Assembly: GCA_035041965.1 (NCBI GenBank)
Contig: JAPYMA010000275.1
Coordinates: 1 to 64,000, forward strand
Length of the DNA: 64,000 nt
Origin: Anisakis pegreffii
Lineage: Eukaryota > Nematoda > Chromadorea > Rhabditida > Anisakidae
Direction: 5' to 3'
Numbering within the stretch: the first letter of the stretch is position 1; each line of letters starts with the position of its first letter. The notes below the pieces were generated by a model. The model made no database searches. It was not told where the DNA came from and saw nothing but the letters and a program-made list of their open reading frames with translations. A program made the position numbers and the translations under genes. This document shows positions 34,601 through 49,371 of the stretch, in pieces.

Positions 34601-37600
34601 GATTGTTATTTTTGCTTGAGTCATCCAATGAATTGTATTCAAATTACATCTGCTCTTGGATGCTTTCGTATTATCCATTCAAATCATTATATAATAAAGG
34701 TATTTGAGCAGTTGATACACGAGACACCACTACTCGTCTCCCTCAATTAATCGTTGAGGATAATAATGCGAATGGCAATAATGATATCTCGTCCATTAAT
34801 CTACAGTATTATTTACTAATTTGCATAAGTTCTTTAGATTTGCCAACTGCATTCATCGCAGATTACAATGTATCCATATGGCCAATCCATTATCACTTCA
34901 TGATTCAACAATCACATTTATCTCGATCATACACATATGGATACATCAACAAAGCTGAAAAGTTCCATAATGATCTGCTATATGATCCTCAATGAATTCT
35001 TTCATTACAATTACAGTTCATAGTTTTTACCTCAAATAACATTTGATAACATTTCGATGAAAATCAGTTTGAATACGAGAAAAATGCAGCAAATTCAAAT
35101 ACTCTGCCAGCTCTATTCAAATGTGATAGATTTTGTTACGTATCAATATCTTTTTAAATCCTCTTTGGTATGCATTGATCACAATGATGACAAAGTTGTC
35201 ATATTTGATTAAAACATGTAGCTTATACAGTATATTAGAGGTAAACCAATGTTTTGGTAACGCTAAATCAGATCCGGTTTGGATTAAATGACTAAATCTC
35301 GGGCGTATACGTACGAAATGATCCGTTTTGTAAACGATTCCATTGTCAGTAGTTGAGCAGTATTCACCGTTTACATAAACAATAACCAATGAATCTTCAC
35401 TAACGATTCTAAAAACGTAAATGTAGTTTTCCAAAACGAATTGCATCAGGGATCCTGAATTTGTGCTCAATAAACTCTTGAAAATGACGTATTTGGGCTA
35501 AATTCGCTGGAATATTTCTTTAATCTCGAAGTCGGATGATACCGTCCACAGTTTTCATTTAATATCCTTTCGGCAAACTATTTGATATCCACAATACATA
35601 TTGAAGTATATTCATTCAAAGTGACAACTTACTCTCGCAAAGTGTTACTCAAACACGCATAAATGCCATTGCATTTGTTTCATTTCCATTACAAGTTTCT
35701 GTCTTTTGCGGTATTTATAAAGCAATTATCAGAACAATTACGGAAATAAAGACCTTTTAGCGCCTGACCACTTCTCTTGTTTTTTCGATCCATTCAAACA
35801 AAAAGGAAATATCCATAGAGATAGATCGACTGATTGATATGTGATCAATACAACGATCACGCATAATGTTATTCTTTCAAACAAACGATATGACAATAAT
35901 TGACTTTTGCTGAGTGTTCTGCTTCTGTCTTAGATGTTATATGCCTTAAGAGAAACAAAAGACGATGGGATATGATCATGATGATGCTCTTTCAAGCACA
36001 AATTTTAGCGATGACGGTGAACTGTAGGCTAGGAAGCTCTATCCTATGAAAACGTTATGAAATGCTTGTTCACAAGCATTGTTATTATTGTTTTCTGATT
36101 GTCATTATAATACTTCACAGATTGATACAAGCAACCATGATGTATTGCTACACTTATATGTGTATGCATAATCAAGGATTTGGAGGGCCATCATCTATTA
36201 AAAGCTTCTCTCCTCTCAAACACACGTATCTTTTCCTCAATTGCCCACCAGATCATCGTGTTTCTTGAACCAAGTGAATCTCTTAATCTAAGTTGATGAA
36301 GATTGATAAAGGAATAACTAATGATTTAAGACGATCACAACATCCCTAAACTACGATCAACGCAAGTATTAGTCATTTTAGTATTAGTATTTTGGCGATG
36401 AATAATAATAACAATAATGACTATTAACCGCAATTAATAATCTGTTTGTTTTAACGATGTTGTTGTATTTATATAAGATGTTTTATCGCAATTTGCATAT
36501 AAACGTGTACACGAAAAGTGGATACGCATAAGATACACATCAATTACAATAGAACAATTAGATCTAGATGATATACTTCGAGACTCCTATTGACACGAAT
36601 GTAAACATTGGTTGTTGTACGGTTGAGATTTGTGTGTGATGTGATGTGTCCAAATTGATGACACGTTCTTAATTGACATCACAAATCAGCATGTTATCTG
36701 AGCATAATCCTTTGTTTGGTTGTCGTCCAACCATCATAAGCTATTAGTGGCGCGCGTCGAGAAGACGATCTCTTCAATTGATATCTTCTTTGGTGCGCAT
36801 AATCATAACAATATGCAACACATCACTGAAAATTAAATCTTTTCCTGTAGTATTCCTCCGAAAAACTCAAAGAAAGTTGACGAAATCAGAAAATCTCATC
36901 AAAATTTTGCAGTTGGAGATTCATTTGATAAGTCAGGTGGTTGTTTATTTCAGTTCTTCTCAAGCCTCTGCAGCTATATTTTCAGAGTAAATTCGCAAAC
37001 GTGCTTGGCCAGTCCCTGCTCAAGAGCGTTCTGAATGTATTGGAAAATTTAGGCAATAACAACTCCATAGCTCAGACGTTGACTTAAAAAAAGTAAACCA
37101 ACAAAAGAATAAGAAAATTTGATAATCCTTTGAAGAAGACACACTTTTGATGCGATTCATTTTCATTCTGTGCTCAATTTTTCCTTTTTGAAATGTTACA
37201 ATAACTAAATATCTGCAAGCAAAACATTATTTTATGAAGGCATGAGAGTGTATTTGAAATGATTTCAAGAACACAATGATACTTGTGAATTTTTGACGAG
37301 GCGAAGTTGTTTTTTACAATTTCAAGATCAATGTCTGAGGACGATTTTATATGAAACGAGCAATTTTCTCTTGTTCAGTCGAGGTTAAGGAGTGTAATTA
37401 GTGAGTGAACTGCAAAATGAGCTGCTGCTTCTCAGTGGTAATATGACAAGAGATGAACCTAAGAATCTTGAAATGTGAGCAATCAATGGGATGATTCCGA
37501 TAGTTGAGTGCGTAGAACAGTCAACAATACTACTGCTCTGAGGATTTTGAGTATCACTTCACACAAACACGCAACACTATACCAACATATGCATATTACA

Positions 37601-40600
37601 ATAATTAAACGATCATTCACATACCATACCCGCACCATACTTTCTCAATAATAAACATTCAAACTTATCATATTCGCTACTCGCATAACTCTCTCAATTG
37701 CAAAACATTCCACCCTAAAGCCAATCAACTATATTATAACATTCCCGTTATTACCCCAAATCAGATAAGAATATGAAAGTTCAAGACATTTTTTGATGTT
37801 TTCAGAGGGTATTTTGCAAAATGAGTTGAGTTGCTAATTATTATGATGGCACATTATGAATTTATTTAATTAAGCTTAAAACTCTGTCATTAAGGACTCA
37901 AGATACTGATGGTGTTGAAAATGAGAACGGATTCCAGCGAAATACTTTAAAAAATCAGATTTGACTGGTAAAATGATCATTAGATGATGTGAAAATCTAT
38001 CTAAATTCATAATACGATAAGATGATCCCGAGATAAAATGGCTTCGGTTGCATATGATCTTCGTAGATATTAGGCAATTCAAAATGTAACATCCTAGCAT
38101 GTTGTGCTCTTGTTAGCGTTTCAAATCTGAACATCGAGTAAAGAAGCATCGACAATTAGTTACAATAATTCACTTAATTCAACAAGCGTTTAATGAGAGT
38201 GTTGAACTCAATTATGAGTAATAATCTAAGCGATTGTTCGGATTTTGATCGCTTATTCAATTACATATCCCAACGAATTGTGCGTATACATTTACATAAT
38301 AAAGTGATAATCGCTTCCATAATTTTCTTGATTCGCTTCTAATAGCAACAATCAGATTTTTGGCTAAGATAGTGACTATTGAGCAGCTGTGTATACTGAG
38401 TAATTTTTCACAGCGGGATACCATGCACAGCAACGATACATACACACATGAATTATACGCATCTCGATTACGGTGCCATCACTCTATGATTATCACTACG
38501 ATAACGTTGGATTTTGTTTTGAAGATGTGCATTGTTATGTTTCATCGTATATGTAAATGTATTTATGTGCTTGAATCAGTGTTCTTCAGTCATTCGAAAG
38601 AACTTAACTTTTGACGAAGGTTGTTGATTCGATTACGCGATGAATACGCTGAATATTCTTCATTGATAAGTGCCGTTCACTGGTACTGGAGAAAAGTGAT
38701 CGCATTCCTGACAATTCAGCGAATTCAATGACGAAGACATTCAGCACGATATATTTTACTTTCAAAAGCATCCAGTTCTTTTGAAGAAAAGTTTCACAAA
38801 AAATGCTGATAATAATATTTGCAGTCTAAAATTTTTCAGACCCCATTCGCTTTATAAGTAACTGAAATTGTGCAGAACATTGGGTTGAATGCAAAATTCT
38901 GAGTGGTTTTGATTCATCGTAAGATTATTACTCTTGCTTGGCATTGAATATAATACTAACAATAAGTATACTTTTAGGATATTCATCGGATATTACAGAG
39001 ATACGAGACTAAGATTTTGCTTGAATGGTGGTGCAGATCCATTTTCGTGAATAGAGTTAATAGTTGTGAGTTGCTGCGAATAACAATTGATAATAATAGG
39101 TGGATTGATTTGTAAGGAAAGCAAGAAAATTACAGACGAATTGAACCGATATCCCGTAGAGTATCGTTGCAATTGAGCATGCATTGAGTATGTTTTATGA
39201 TAAAGGAAACATGCATAAAAGCTCAAAATAATCTCAATAATTATTATAATACTATAATGAAAAGGTTTTTGGCTTGCACATTTCTGCCACATATCCTCAG
39301 TGATATATTAATCGTAAGCTTTTAACACGCACATATGAATACTTAAGGTGAAATATTTTGTGTGCCCTTAATGTTGGATTGCTACAAAATTTTGAATGAA
39401 TAAGGTATTTCTTCTAAGTACCCCACTGAGCGCTTCGAGCCGTATTGTTTCCAAATGCAAAAGCAATATTTCTGCTACGATTACCATATCCTTTACTTAA
39501 TTGGTTTCTAAGATCGAATCATTTGTGTGTTCGAACGAATGACTGACTGAATACAAATGGCTTCATTTTAAGGCAACAACCGAAAAGAATCAATCTAGTT
39601 GATGTAAATTACTTAGAAAGGTAACTGAACAAGAAGTGTACTGCTATTATGGCCGATATGGAGATATTTCCAGATATTACGCGAGTGTTACTGATTGGTC
39701 AGTTCAGCTGAATTGATTATGTTGAAAAAGTCACGTCTGACTGCTTCAATCTGAATGTATATCAACAACATTAATCTGGCTTTATGCTGGCAATATCCCG
39801 ATATCGTTCGGGCGAGAGAAGCTGGAATGAAAAAGAAATTCCCTCAGTGCCAATATCAATTTGTCCATTTCAGTTTTAGGATCGTTCATTATCGCATTCA
39901 CAGATTATGACTGCGAAAAGGGCAATTTGAAATCAAACGGATTCTAAGAGTGAGTAATCTGGCACATTATCGCATCCAAGTTGAGTTAATTCGTCAAATT
40001 ACCGAGCAACTTGGGTTTTATTTAAGATGACATCAATCAGCTCACAGCCAACTTTCATCTGAACACTTAAATTCTATCAACGAATAGCAAATCTCATCGT
40101 TCTTCATTAGAGTTGATTCCTTCGTTTGAGCATATACAAATTCGTTCGTTGAGCACATACAAATGGTGATCAAAATGGACATTTCAATAAGCTCATACGA
40201 CCGAAATGCTTAATGTTACTATTCACACTATAATTAGTACCATGCAGTTATTCGCTTGAGGTATGACTTCTCATCACACTAGCCATTTCGCTGCCAAACT
40301 TAAAAAGTATACTCTTTACTAGCAATTTGCTAGCTTACTACGGTAAATTTTTGAAGTGAAAATGCATGATTTGTGAAGAATATTGAACGAAAACATTCAC
40401 AAATAGCCATGAATACGCACTCGGGTGCGTATTTCTTCGAAATGTTCTTGATGCTGATTTGGAAACTTGAATCAGTTTAAAGTGCTTCAAATGAGGATGT
40501 GTTTATCATTTAATGTCAGATTCTAACTGCAGAGGACTCAGCAACTTTATGATACTTTTCAAATATGTTTCAGATACATCTCTTTATGATATTGAAAGGA

Positions 40601-43600
40601 TTTGCTGGTTAAGTTAAACGATTGATTGATTGACTGTTGTTTATTCACACTCAAAACATTTAGACAAGTTTAGAGTGATACGTTTTTAGAATGTGTGAAA
40701 AATGTGCACCTTGCAATTATTGTTTCTTTGAAGATATGAAACAAAAATCCTCATTCGACGTTGACATCCATTGAGAAACTCGTTAAGTGATATTGAGTGA
40801 GTGTGAGGAGTGCATTAAGACTATCCATCTTTAATCCTCACAAATCACTCCAACAATACATTAACAACAATAAGAGGGATGATGACAATCTGCATCGATT
40901 CTCACTTCTTCTCAATGACATCGAATCAAAAGAAGCGACCGACCCGCCGATCGCAGTTTCCAATGTGGCTATGAGGCTAAGAGCTACGGCGGTATTATGA
41001 TTAGTATGAAACAAGAGAAGTGAACATGTCTTTATAACATCTACACATGTATATCTATTCAAGATGCATTTATATAAGTATTTGTATGAGTATATAATGT
41101 ACGGTCACGCATAAATACCGCACAAGTAACCGTTGTAGGCGATTAAAAGGCCATCTTCATCACTTTCATTGTCATCTTAATCAGTGCCGTCAAGATGATC
41201 GAATCGTTAATGCAGATGAAGAAAAAAGTATTTAGCGAAAGAAAATCTTAACGTGGTTGCAGTCACTTAAGTGGTTCATTCGGTAGGTAGATGTAAATGA
41301 AAGAACTTATGATGCACTATAATGTACATGACGAATAGTGATAGGTGAATGAATCTAACCGAAAAGATTCTCATTCTGGTAATAACATCAAATTCTAAAG
41401 AATATATTGTCATGAGTGATCGTTTAATTGATTGATTGATGTGCTGATGTGACTGACTGATTCTTATTAGTTGTTTGTTTTCATTGTTTATTAGCGACAC
41501 GACACAATTTTACAAGTATCGAACACAGCGAGAACAACATGAGACAGGTAGAGTCATTAATATTTGTTCGATTATGTGCTGGATAGCCTTTTTTGGGGAA
41601 GAAAGAACTCTTTGGTGAGTTCATTGAAGTCTTTTTTTGCCTTTATTGGTTGCTCACAATCACAATCAGTTTCGAAAATGTACATAGACATATACTGTAA
41701 TTGAGCCAGTTTCGTTGACAGTTCCATTGAGAATTATTCGAACGGCCAAAACAAATTACTAAATTCGGCAAATAACCTTCAACAAATTACCCATAAAACA
41801 TCTCAAACAACACACATTAATGCACATTATTAGTTCCTTATGTATCATGATTTGCACACTTCATATTACTGTAGCGCAGTGTAATGGTGATTTCTAATGG
41901 AATGCTTTCAAGTGAAGAATCGTTTCATATCATGTATTCAGTTTAGAAAAAAGATTCAAAGTTACAGTTAGAATAACATTCTCTTATAACATATAACAAT
42001 ATACAATATAGACCTTAGAATATAGAATAATAAAAACATTAATATTAACACATAGCATTAATCACATATAGCATTAATATTTAAGTTTTTATGCGTGTTC
42101 CGTAAGAATATTCTTAGTACTTAAATAGTTGAATCTTCAAGCTACGTTGGCAATTCATACAGAATGAAACCATCCCCACGTGAGCGCAACAAATTCCGTG
42201 AAACGGGTTCGATCTCTTTAAAATTCGATTTTTGCTTTTTCTCTCATTCAACTTGAAACACGTCATAAGTGAATGACACTTCTAAGAACAAAAATTTCGA
42301 TTAATCGATACATGTTCAAGAGAAGAAACGTCCATTTGATCCTTTGAAGAACAAGTGCCTCCAATAACAAACAAATCATCGCGTCACTGAACTCCATCAC
42401 TAGAAAGTTTTCATGAGACGAAATTTGAAATTATGCAGTAATTCTGAGATTCTAAATAACACTGATTGTTTGACTCAGGAGCGCAAAACATTCAAAATTT
42501 TCGATTTCCTGCATATGCCCAACTATACCCTAATAAGTCCTAATTTCATGCTTTGGACTGATTAACATTACCATTTTCAACTGACTGTTAAGTAATTAGA
42601 ATTTGAAAGTAATCAGTAATGATCACGATGAAAGAAACACGGATATGTGCAGATAAAGGGATAAATTCTTTAAAATACCTCCATATCAGAACATTTCATC
42701 CCCCACCTAATCCAATCAGTCGATCCCAATGTGAACTGAACTATTCATCAGACTCACAAAAACATCCCTACATCCTGAAACCAATAGAGAGGTAAACTCA
42801 AAAATGTTAAAATCTTGAATGTTAGACTGCAATCTCAATCATGCATTTTTCTTGAAGCACGCTGCTCACATTGCGATGCGCACCTCAAATCAATAGTCAT
42901 ACTCCTTCGTGGCTGAACACATTATGCGGAATTCACTTCAAATGTTCAGTTTCAATCTTATTTTGACTTTCCATTTCATCACGGAATTCCCTAAAGCTCG
43001 CTCTAATCGTCTTTATATCGCATTTGAATCATATCGGAGCAAAAATGCATTTCCTAACACATTTGTGCGAATTGTGCGCACATCGTTGTTCATTTATACG
43101 GTATTGAATGTTGAATGATAATGTATAATAGGAAATTATCTCGTCTGAATGGATGAATAAATCGCTATTATAATATCTTTGTCAGCAATATTATCTGTCA
43201 ATGTCGTTTCTTTGATTCCCATCAGCACACATCTCTCCTGTATTGAGTCAATTCGCTAATTACAATCGAATAATCTTAATCAATTGAAGGATATCGTATA
43301 TTGGTGCTATTTTCTAAGTGAATTATTAACTTACGCACATTATAATTCCATGTGAAATTATCTCTAATTTACGAGACAACACGTTTGTATTGTTATGATT
43401 CATTGAACCGCATCTCTAAAACATTTATTAATATTGTTTGTATTATTATTATCATCATCTCCTTCGTCGCTCACCTATTCAATTCAAAAATTTTGTCACT
43501 TAATCGAACAATACTACATCAATTATATTATCCATTTATTCGACAATTCAGTTTCCGTATAACGTCGAATTAGTTTCCATTAATCGGCCTATTGTATACC

Positions 43601-46600
43601 ATTTCATGGGTGTGATCGTTATTGTATTCGTCGTCTGGAGAAATCATTCACAATGCAACATTTGCAGTACACACAAATCTTACACCGGTACATATCTACA
43701 AAACAGTACAATTATTCCTTCACCAAAATTCAATCAAATTTATAGAAATTCGTCTTGTAGGACAACAATTTGATGTGATCATTTGAACAAATTGATGACA
43801 ATAACACGAATACAAGAAGTATTTTAGTTAGAAGTCTTTGATTTTGAAGGCATCAATATTAGTAAACCAAAGAAGTTTGTTTTAGGTTTGAGAAAATCTC
43901 AGGTGCTGCTCACTTTCAAATATTATTTGCCAATTGAATTGATCGAGCAGATTTTAGTGGTGTTTGACGAACTACTAGAAAACGTTTACGGGTGCATTAT
44001 CGTATGACTGATGATGAGTTAGAGTATGATTGACCTTAGCTAGAATTGATGATTGAAGAGCTGTAAAGGTATTTTAAGTGCTCTTAACAGATATTATAGA
44101 CGGATACCATCATCGTTTTACATCGATCATTAAGATGACGATCATCAAACGACTACTTAACTAATAACTTTACTGAAGTGTACAGAACAGAGTCATCGAA
44201 TGAACGTTAAATTTAACTGATTCAATAAGTTTTAGATTAGAATTGATCTGGTTCGCAACATCATAATGATGCGCATATCAATCGATTGGATAAGTATCAG
44301 TAAACGACTGAAATCTTGAAGTGATTCTAATAGAACAGGACTTTAGGGTTAAGCTATTAAGTATTTCTGAATGGGATCCCAGAAGTAACAAATCTTGTGA
44401 CAGTTAAATTAACTGAGCTGACAATGGAGATCATTTAAATATAACCAAGTGAGCAATTCCAGTTCAAAAATGAATATAGTAAAACTGTCGAACGAGATGA
44501 AGTATATCTGGTAATCTGCAATATTTTTCGAGATATACAACACGCAAAGGTGACATTTTATGGTTTATACTTGACTCATTGCAAGATAAGTGTTGGTAAC
44601 GATTACACATCAAATAAATGATTTGAGATGAAGCACTCATCGGGAATGCTGTTGAATGATTGATATTATTTGTATTCTGATCATTTTGTGCGCTGAAGTG
44701 AGAAGATACTAAAGAGACTGGTACAATATTTAGAGTAGGTAATGTGACACTGTGGTAGTAAAACTAGTAGTCATACTTGTAGTGACAAATCTGCGAAATT
44801 CATCGCCTGTATTAGCCGTAAATAATGTGGAAGCATTTTCATCAGTTAAAATGCAATACTACTCTGTAATGCAGAAAACGATCAGCTGGTTATCTCTAAA
44901 ATATTGAAGAAGAAATGCCCCACGTTCAACAGCTTTGCTGTGAGGAATATGGATCTGTCAAAAAATCATTCGATTATATATTTACCATATATATACAAGT
45001 GAAATGAGTTATGAAATTCTATTCAAAAGGCACTTCAAACAATTTCATCTACAATCAATATATTGTATACAGTTGTTCTCATAATGCAAAAGAATGTTCG
45101 ATCGTTCACAAAACATCATTTTGACTGTATCAAATGAGACATTTAAGCGGATTCCATATCGCGTAACAGGATTAAGCGGAAATTGGTCAAGGCTGATTTC
45201 GGTTCATCTGACAAAATTTCGTCCATATCCATTCAAGATACTGCAAATGCCCCGTGATTGGATTAATTGTAGACATAACGAATACGTATCATTGCCTCAT
45301 CCCCATTCTTGACTGTATCCTCCTATTTACTGATACGCTATCATATTGATCTCATTGATCACAAATCGGTCACCGTATCCTTCACTTAATACTCTTATAT
45401 TTTTCGCATGAGAGCCCAATTTTCAATAATATTGAAACGAAAGGAAATGAAAACTTACGTATTATTAAACTTTCGTATCAGCCAGGTATTCAAAAAAGAT
45501 GATATTAATTGCTCATTAAATTCAATGGCTTATGCCGAGTTCAGATATTTTTACTAACCGCAGATCCCTTGATTATGGATTGAGTGCATCAACAATCACA
45601 TGAAACAATTTGTTGAACTCCTCTTCATTGCTCTTGTAAATTCCAGTCACCAGCAATAAATCAATCTCCCGAAGTTGTCATTCACTCACTGTGACGGAAA
45701 CAAATCTGTTGTTGATCAGCAAATAGATCACTTTTTCATGCTATCTGATTTGCTGTTGGCAATCAATTGTAAATCCTCCAATATCCTCAAGTTAAATACA
45801 CTCTTCACACTAATCACTCGTTACTCTCACGGCTAAATCTAACACCTATCGAGATCGCATGTTTTTTCTCTCTTTCAATCATATCATTTAAATGTTCATG
45901 GATGGCGCCATTCAATCAACAGTACATATACAAGTCACTCTCTGGATATCGAAGATATGTTAATGCAGATGAGCTAAATATACTTCCCTTAAAGGGTCAT
46001 CTTTATTACTGTTATTGTCATGATCATTATTTAATGCAGCAAATAGCATGTTGGTATTGGCAATGTTTTACTAATCGAAACTGATGTCGTTTGATTCAAT
46101 AAGCGTGTAAATCGGTTCTGTTCATTTGCCTTTGCACCGCAATGAATGCCTCTGTAATTAGTTAGCGACCTCTGAGTGTCCCTTTTTGTCAGTTTATCAC
46201 ATAATCCTCATCGTTTTCATATCCAAACCTCATATCCCTATTTATCCACTGTTCACTCATAACCTTATCCTTTCTTCTTATCTCAACAAATCAACAAAAT
46301 CCCTCATTACCTTCACCTTCCTTAATGTTTCTAGTCGTTTCGGTTATTTTTCTGACTGATTTTGAGCATTCACCGAGTTTATTTCGAAAACAGAACAGAA
46401 ACCAGCAAGAATCATTAACACTTCATATATCACTTCAATTATTCATCTATCAATCTGCATATCTTCAATAAAACATATACATATATGTATAGATATATGC
46501 AAGCAATTTGTATTCATCATGTTCAACAATAACCTCTCCACTAATAATGGTTATAATAATAATAATAGTAATCATAATCATAACCATAATCATACTAGTA

Positions 46601-46650
46601 ATAATAGGAGCATGAAGCAATATCTGTAATATGCTTCTAGTGAGACTACA
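31624..46650. other. Long gene-poor stretch
   Basis: About 15 kb of AT-rich sequence without a recognisable protein family on either strand. Open frames of 60-120 codons occur (for example 33458-33667, 33804-34073, 35117-35470 on -, 40797-41000 and 40838-41062 on opposite strands, 42909-43118, 45094-45312), but none has motifs, consistent splice context or coding-like composition. It may be intergenic or hold long introns and regulatory DNA of a developmental gene. Confidence 0.55.
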
Positions 46651-46932
46651 TTACCATATCAAACCATATGTTGATGTGCCGCCCCGCTGTGAAAATCGGC
46701 TACCGGTTGCCATACGACGAACATTTCTTTTTCTTCGTGTCCCGTCTCCGTCTCCATTTTCATACGGATGATCGTAGATGGATGACGGCGCCGCACTGAT
46801 CGCAATTTGTTGCGATGACGATACGCCGATCGAATATAATAGCAGCCGTGCATGCTTATAAATAAACGAACAACACAACGATGAATAAATGTGTGCGTGG
46901 ATGAATGAAAGGATAATGTATAATGCATCCAT
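46651..46932 (-). CDS. Candidate exon in a GC-richer block, unassigned
   Basis: Two - strand frames are open together here. The one ending at 46651 reads, in its last part, YDHPYENGDGDGTRRKRNVRR followed by MATGSRFSQRGGTSTYG. It then meets a possible splice donor (G|GTTTGATA at 46665/46664), which would make the exon end in phase 1. The block is clearly richer in G and C than its neighbours over about 46680-46850. No family was recognised and no partner exon was found. Confidence 0.28.
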   Translation of the reverse strand: MDALYIILSFIHAHIYSSLCCSFIYKHARLLLYSIGVSSSQQIAISAAPSSIYDHPYENGDGDGTRRKRNVRRMATGSRFSQRGGTSTYGLIW

Positions 46933-47225
46933 CGTACATGCATCTATTATGCAGTCGAGACCACTTTAACATGCTTATTTTCACCGTTTCACATATGGAC
47001 AACACGATGACGATGCTCTTTGAATATCGCAATCAACAGCAAACATTTTAACGTATCATTAACGTGTTGTCGGCTCAGTGATAATGACAATGAGGCTTTC
47101 ATGCTTATTCTAAGCACCCTCTAATTATCAGCTCTGAAACGATTTGCTTTGATTAGATTAGCAGATTTCAGCTACAGTAGTTTCATGAAACAACATGTGT
47201 TTTCGTATGATTTTGTTACTAACAA

Positions 47226-47335
47226 CATTAATATTATTATTATCACTGTTATTATCACTTTATTACTAAACTTATTCCCATTAATATCATCATTAGATTG
47301 TTATTATTGTAATAATTATTGTTTATATTATCACT
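47226..47335. repeat. ATT-rich microsatellite region
   Basis: Interrupted runs of ATTATTATT, TTATTATCAC and similar units. A 67-codon frame across it (47149-47352) is a by-product of the repeat. Confidence 0.6.
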
Positions 47336-47858
47336 GGTTTGGAATGAGATAATGAATGCAAGTTTTGTTGAGAATAAAACAAGAGTTGAATAGGCAGATT
47401 AAGAGCTGGCAGATCAATGCTGATCATGTGCGCAAATTGGATTAGGGAGGATAAAAACAAATTGACTGAATCGGATCATTTAGATGAGACAAGAAATAGT
47501 GATCTAGATTCTAGGTTATTGATTACGTTCCGAGAAATATCATTTTTCATTTTTGAAATCCTGAAAAGACAGTCAATCGAATTGAAAAGTTGACAATGAA
47601 CAGCTGTCGTAAGCATGACTGAATTACTGTTTCTGTTTGCACGACTTATTGGAAAAACTATCATGCTTGTTTTGTTTCAAAGAATTCGATATGGATCCCT
47701 TAAATAATGAACTGCTGCGGCTGAAAATCTAATTTTAATTGAATGGGAATCAGCTGAGAAGCTGTTCGCCATGATATAAATTCATTATCGTCTTCATATC
47801 ACCTGGTTTTCATCATTTCCTCTCCCCACTTCTACTCATCATCTCAATCACAAAACAG

Positions 47859-49126
47859 GTCCCATTTGTTTGAAGAAGACTGCGATGCTGATTTTGAAGA
47901 GAACAGAAGAGAACATTTCAGAGGTATTCAACTCAATTATTGTCGTTTAGCGATGATTCGATTTGATCAATGACGATCAGTTATTTTACCATATGCACAC
48001 ATAAACCAATCATATTTCAATTAACACGCCATGTAAGACGAAACAACAAATATCAAGTAGAATATCTATCCTTACAAATATCACCACATCAACATCTCAA
48101 TTCTCAACTCACTTATTAATAAGTTTCCATGTTGACACCACAACACAATGAAAATTATTAGCATTCATCTTATCTAATAGACTAACTAAATGTTTTTGAA
48201 ACATACAATAATATTTCTGTATGATATTTTTCCTCATTTCGTATCAACAGCATCCTATTTGCCATATTGTTAGTGACCATCTAAGTTGTTATACAATATA
48301 TATGCTGATACAGTATACGCGGATAAGTATAGACCATGGCGTAATATAAGCAGATAGGATATATTATCTGAGTGCAGTACAAACCTAGTTATTCGCATGA
48401 TCATCTGTATGGTCGTGTTCTTAATAGGTGGATGCAATAGCATCGTAATTTCAAGAGGGGTTTACTATGACCACTAATAGTAGCAATAGTAAAGTAGTAG
48501 GTATTCATGGTAAAGTTGAGTTGATTACGCAAGTTGAAGTGCCGTGTTGTGTTAATTTTTTGTGATGTTTGTGTATATTTATAGAGTAAATGCATATACC
48601 AAATGATTGTAATTGTTATTATAATTTTGATGAGGATGTTATTTTGAATTGTTGAATTAAACGTTTGTTTGTTTTGTTGCATCAGAACAGATATATATGG
48701 TGATGGAATCAGTACTACGGATGAGCTACCCTTCGCATCATCCGTCTAATTGCTATTATTACCAATACTAATACCAATACTACTGCTAGTATTACTGTTA
48801 TTATTGTTACTAGTATTATTATGACTGTTATTATTAGTACTAGATCACTTCCTTTTGTACTATTTATGACCCCAAACCGGGATCTAATGCATTCGTGTCT
48901 AATCCTTAAATCAACAAAATCAGTTTGTTTAGGCTTACGCAAAGAGATGGCTGTTTGTTGCTGATAAATGTAGCTGTTTCTCTGATATAATGATGATGAT
49001 GATGCCGAGCTTATTCAGGTATCAAATCTAATCGTCTCCGGTGTTTTTCAGATGCCAGAAAGCTATGACTTAGTACAACCTGAATACCCACCAATGGGCA
49101 TTGGTACTTCACATATGGCACAATGA
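47859..49126 (+). CDS. Candidate last two exons of an unidentified gene
   Basis: Exon 47859-47923 (after CAAAACAG) stays open in the frame PICLKKTAMLILKRTEENISE and ends in phase 0 before GTATTC. Exon 49052-49126 (after GTGTTTTTCAG, a strong acceptor) begins in phase 0 and reads MPESYDLVQPEYPPMGIGTSHMAQ then stop. The joint is phase-compatible across a 1.1-kb intron. No upstream exon or family was identified. The first exon has a second open frame (SHLFEEDCDADFEENRREHF), which would not join the last exon in phase. Confidence 0.3.
48401..49020. other. Non-coding stretch with trinucleotide-like runs
   Basis: Contains interrupted ATTACT/ATTATT runs (about 48755-48842) and a short GATGATGATGATGAT run near 48992. 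The hydrophobic Ile/Val/Leu-rich - strand frame at 48715-48942 is a translation of the repeat. Confidence 0.6.
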
Positions 49127-49371
49127 ATGACGGATCAAATGATTGGTTGAAATTACCAAGTTATCTCAAATCGTCTCTGGAACTGATCTTCAGATCATAT
49201 CCAGCTGTTAATGACCGCATAAAGTGTCATTGCTCTCGCGGATGGCTAAATCTGGAAACCACAAAAAATTTACGAATTGGGAATCTCATATTTCATTTGG
49301 GCACGCCATACGAATATTTTCTGTTCCCCATTGTAAGAAAATATGTTTACATCGATGCTGAATTGTGGTAA
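49123..49371 (+). CDS. Hypothetical 82-residue frame, unassigned
   Basis: Begins four bases inside the candidate terminal exon above (ATGA overlap) and runs 82 codons. It has aromatic and basic residues spread evenly (SNDWLKLPSYLKSSLELIF near the start, IKCHCSRGWLNLETTK in the middle). No domain is recognised. Either this or the preceding exon frame may be real; both at once is unlikely. Confidence 0.22.
   Translation: MNDGSNDWLKLPSYLKSSLELIFRSYPAVNDRIKCHCSRGWLNLETTKNLRIGNLIFHLGTPYEYFLFPIVRKYVYIDAELW

Noticed and set aside
40797..41062. Opposing frames of 67 and 74 codons
   Set aside because: The strands mirror each other, the + frame starts with GTG, and no family or splice support exists.
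48715..48942. Hydrophobic Ile/Val/Leu-rich - strand protein
   Set aside because: It arises from ATT/ACT simple repeats and has no start or splice context.
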